Position numbers and translations under genes: made by a program. The notes below the pieces were generated by a model. It searched no databases, had not been told where the DNA came from, and saw only the letters and a list, made by a program, of their open reading frames with translations. Below are positions 13,674 to 14,469 of a stretch of DNA of 14,469 nucleotides, in pieces. Position 1 is the stretch's first letter, and every line of letters begins with the position of its first letter. The DNA comes from Caldifarciminota bacterium (GTDB lineage: Bacteria > Hydrothermota > Hydrothermia > B15-G9 > WFZT01): NCBI GenBank assembly GCA_026986655.1, contig JALSOD010000083.1, forward strand, positions 1 to 14,469. The letters run 5' to 3'.

Positions 13674-14469
13674 ATGAGGGTTTTTAAACTAAGCAAAAAC
13701 AACCTCCAGCCATTCCTGAGAGACCTACAGAAATTCGGAGAGTTATGGGGGCCTGTAAAGAAAGGGGATAAATACGTTTATGCAAAGGCCCATCCTGAAG
13801 AGATGGAGCTCAACGCAAATCGAACCATCATCCCTGCCAAGAAATTTTTCATACCGAAAAAATCAACCATCCTGCGATACAAAGAGGCAAACTGGTATCC
13901 AAATTATGAGGTGAGGAAAAGGGTTGTTTTCGGACTTCACCCGTGCGAAATCCATGCACTGAACATCTACCATAAATTCTATACAAGACTCTACCCTGAC
14001 CCCTACTATTTGAGAAACAGGGAGGCTACCATAATTGTTGGACTCTCCTGTATACCAGATGAACACTGTTTGTGCCACAGTACAAACACTTCAACTGTAA
14101 ACGAGGGGTTTGAGCTTTTCCTGACCGACCTTGGGAACAGAATACTCGTATGGGTTGGTTCCCCAAGAGGCGATGAAATTGTTAAGGCCAGCAGGGGTTT
14201 CCTTGAGGATGTAACTGAAAAGGACATTGATGACTACATTGCATGGCGAAAAAAGCGTGACAATGCATTCAAGTTGCACCTTGACCTCGACGGTATGCCA
14301 GAGATTGTAAGTTTCTCCTACGATTCACCGCTCTGGGAACAGATGGGAGAGGCCTGTTTGAGCTGTGGAACCTGTACGATGGTATGTCCAACATGCACAT
14401 GTTTTGACATTCAGGACGAATTTGATCTCGAATCTGGAGATATTCATCGAAAGAGATATTGGTATTCAT
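13674..14469 (+). CDS. [NiFe] hydrogenase beta (4Fe-4S electron-transfer) subunit, 5' portion
   Basis: Reading from ATG 13674 (AAGGAGGT upstream) gives 265 codons that run off the right edge. The protein resembles the beta subunit of cytoplasmic group 3b hydrogenases (HydB/HyhB of sulfhydrogenase) and the related anaerobic sulfite reductase A subunit, which carry electrons through iron-sulfur clusters. Visible features are a GLHPCEIHAL block, a cysteine cluster C126-x5-C132-x-C134 with the context GLSCIPDEHCLCHST, and a ferredoxin-type motif C228-x2-C231-x2-C234-x3-C238-P with extra cysteines 241 and 243. FDIQDEFDL and RKRYW follow, as in this family. Genes for the FAD subunit and the small and large subunits are expected further right. 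The nearby hyp cluster and protease support the hydrogenase reading over sulfite reductase. Subgroup assignment is inferred. Confidence 0.85.
   Translation, partial: MRVFKLSKNNLQPFLRDLQKFGELWGPVKKGDKYVYAKAHPEEMELNANRTIIPAKKFFIPKKSTILRYKEANWYPNYEVRKRVVFGLHPCEIHALNIYHKFYTRLYPDPYYLRNREATIIVGLSCIPDEHCLCHSTNTSTVNEGFELFLTDLGNRILVWVGSPRGDEIVKASRGFLEDVTEKDIDDYIAWRKKRDNAFKLHLDLDGMPEIVSFSYDSPLWEQMGEACLSCGTCTMVCPTCTCFDIQDEFDLESGDIHRKRYWYS

Noticed and set aside
1..14469. CRISPR arrays, insertion sequences, phage genes or toxin-antitoxin pairs
   Set aside because: No regularly spaced direct repeats, transposase, integrase or phage-like protein was seen; apart from the two palindromes the content is metabolic and housekeeping.

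Overview
The window reads as chromosomal DNA of an anaerobic, hydrogen-metabolising bacterium. Bacterial traits are ribosomal protein L28, an AcpP/FabF fatty-acid pair, AGGAGG-type ribosome binding sites and several near-consensus sigma-70-type promoters (TTGACA-N17-TATAAT). A complete set of HypA, HypB, HypF, HypC and HypD, a hydrogenase endopeptidase and a group 3-type [NiFe] hydrogenase beta subunit point to a cytoplasmic [NiFe] hydrogenase. Several proteins (DeoC, the hydrogenase parts, a HypB without an N-terminal Cys motif) resemble those of thermophilic bacteria and archaea. A deep-branching thermophilic lineage is plausible, but I cannot name the phylum from sequence alone.

Layout. 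(1) 1-2923, minus strand: an apparent operon of a degenerate flavodiiron-type beta-lactamase-fold protein, DeoC aldolase and a CLC chloride transporter that runs off the left edge. (2) 3073-4802, minus strand: a membrane-anchored NMT1/THI5-like solute-binding protein and a UPF0173 metallo-hydrolase behind a perfect consensus promoter. (3) 4905-8102, minus strand: rpmB, a GNAT acetyltransferase, an OsmC-family protein, tRNA-Leu(CAG), acpP and fabF, all closely spaced, with promoters before rpmB and before the tRNA. (4) 8189-12784, minus strand: hypA-hypB-hypF-hypC-hypD, with overlapping or nearly abutting genes and no hypE in the window. (5) 13008-14469, plus strand: the hydrogenase maturation protease, a 243-base AT-rich gap, then the start of the hydrogenase beta subunit, cut by the right edge.

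The most unusual signal is a pair of perfect, very GC-rich palindromes in an AT-rich background. They share the arm core GGGGGCGGCC but have different outer stems, each self-complementary. One lies between genes at 3023-3063. The other sits in frame inside hypF at 11139-11181 and adds about 15 residues between the zinc-finger and YrdC-like regions. This looks like a small palindromic repeat that can enter genes, similar in behaviour to the Rickettsia palindromic elements. Other points are a flavodiiron-like protein that has lost most metal ligands, a CLC protein with a channel-like valine at the internal proton-glutamate position, and hypA and the divergent protease gene that both look leaderless.

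How the genes work together: HypA/HypB supply nickel, HypF/HypC/HypD (with HypE, probably encoded elsewhere) build the Fe(CN)2CO group, the endopeptidase clips the large-subunit precursor, and the beta subunit starting at 13674 carries electrons in the finished enzyme. The other operons are mostly housekeeping: lipid synthesis, translation, deoxyribose-phosphate metabolism and ion transport.
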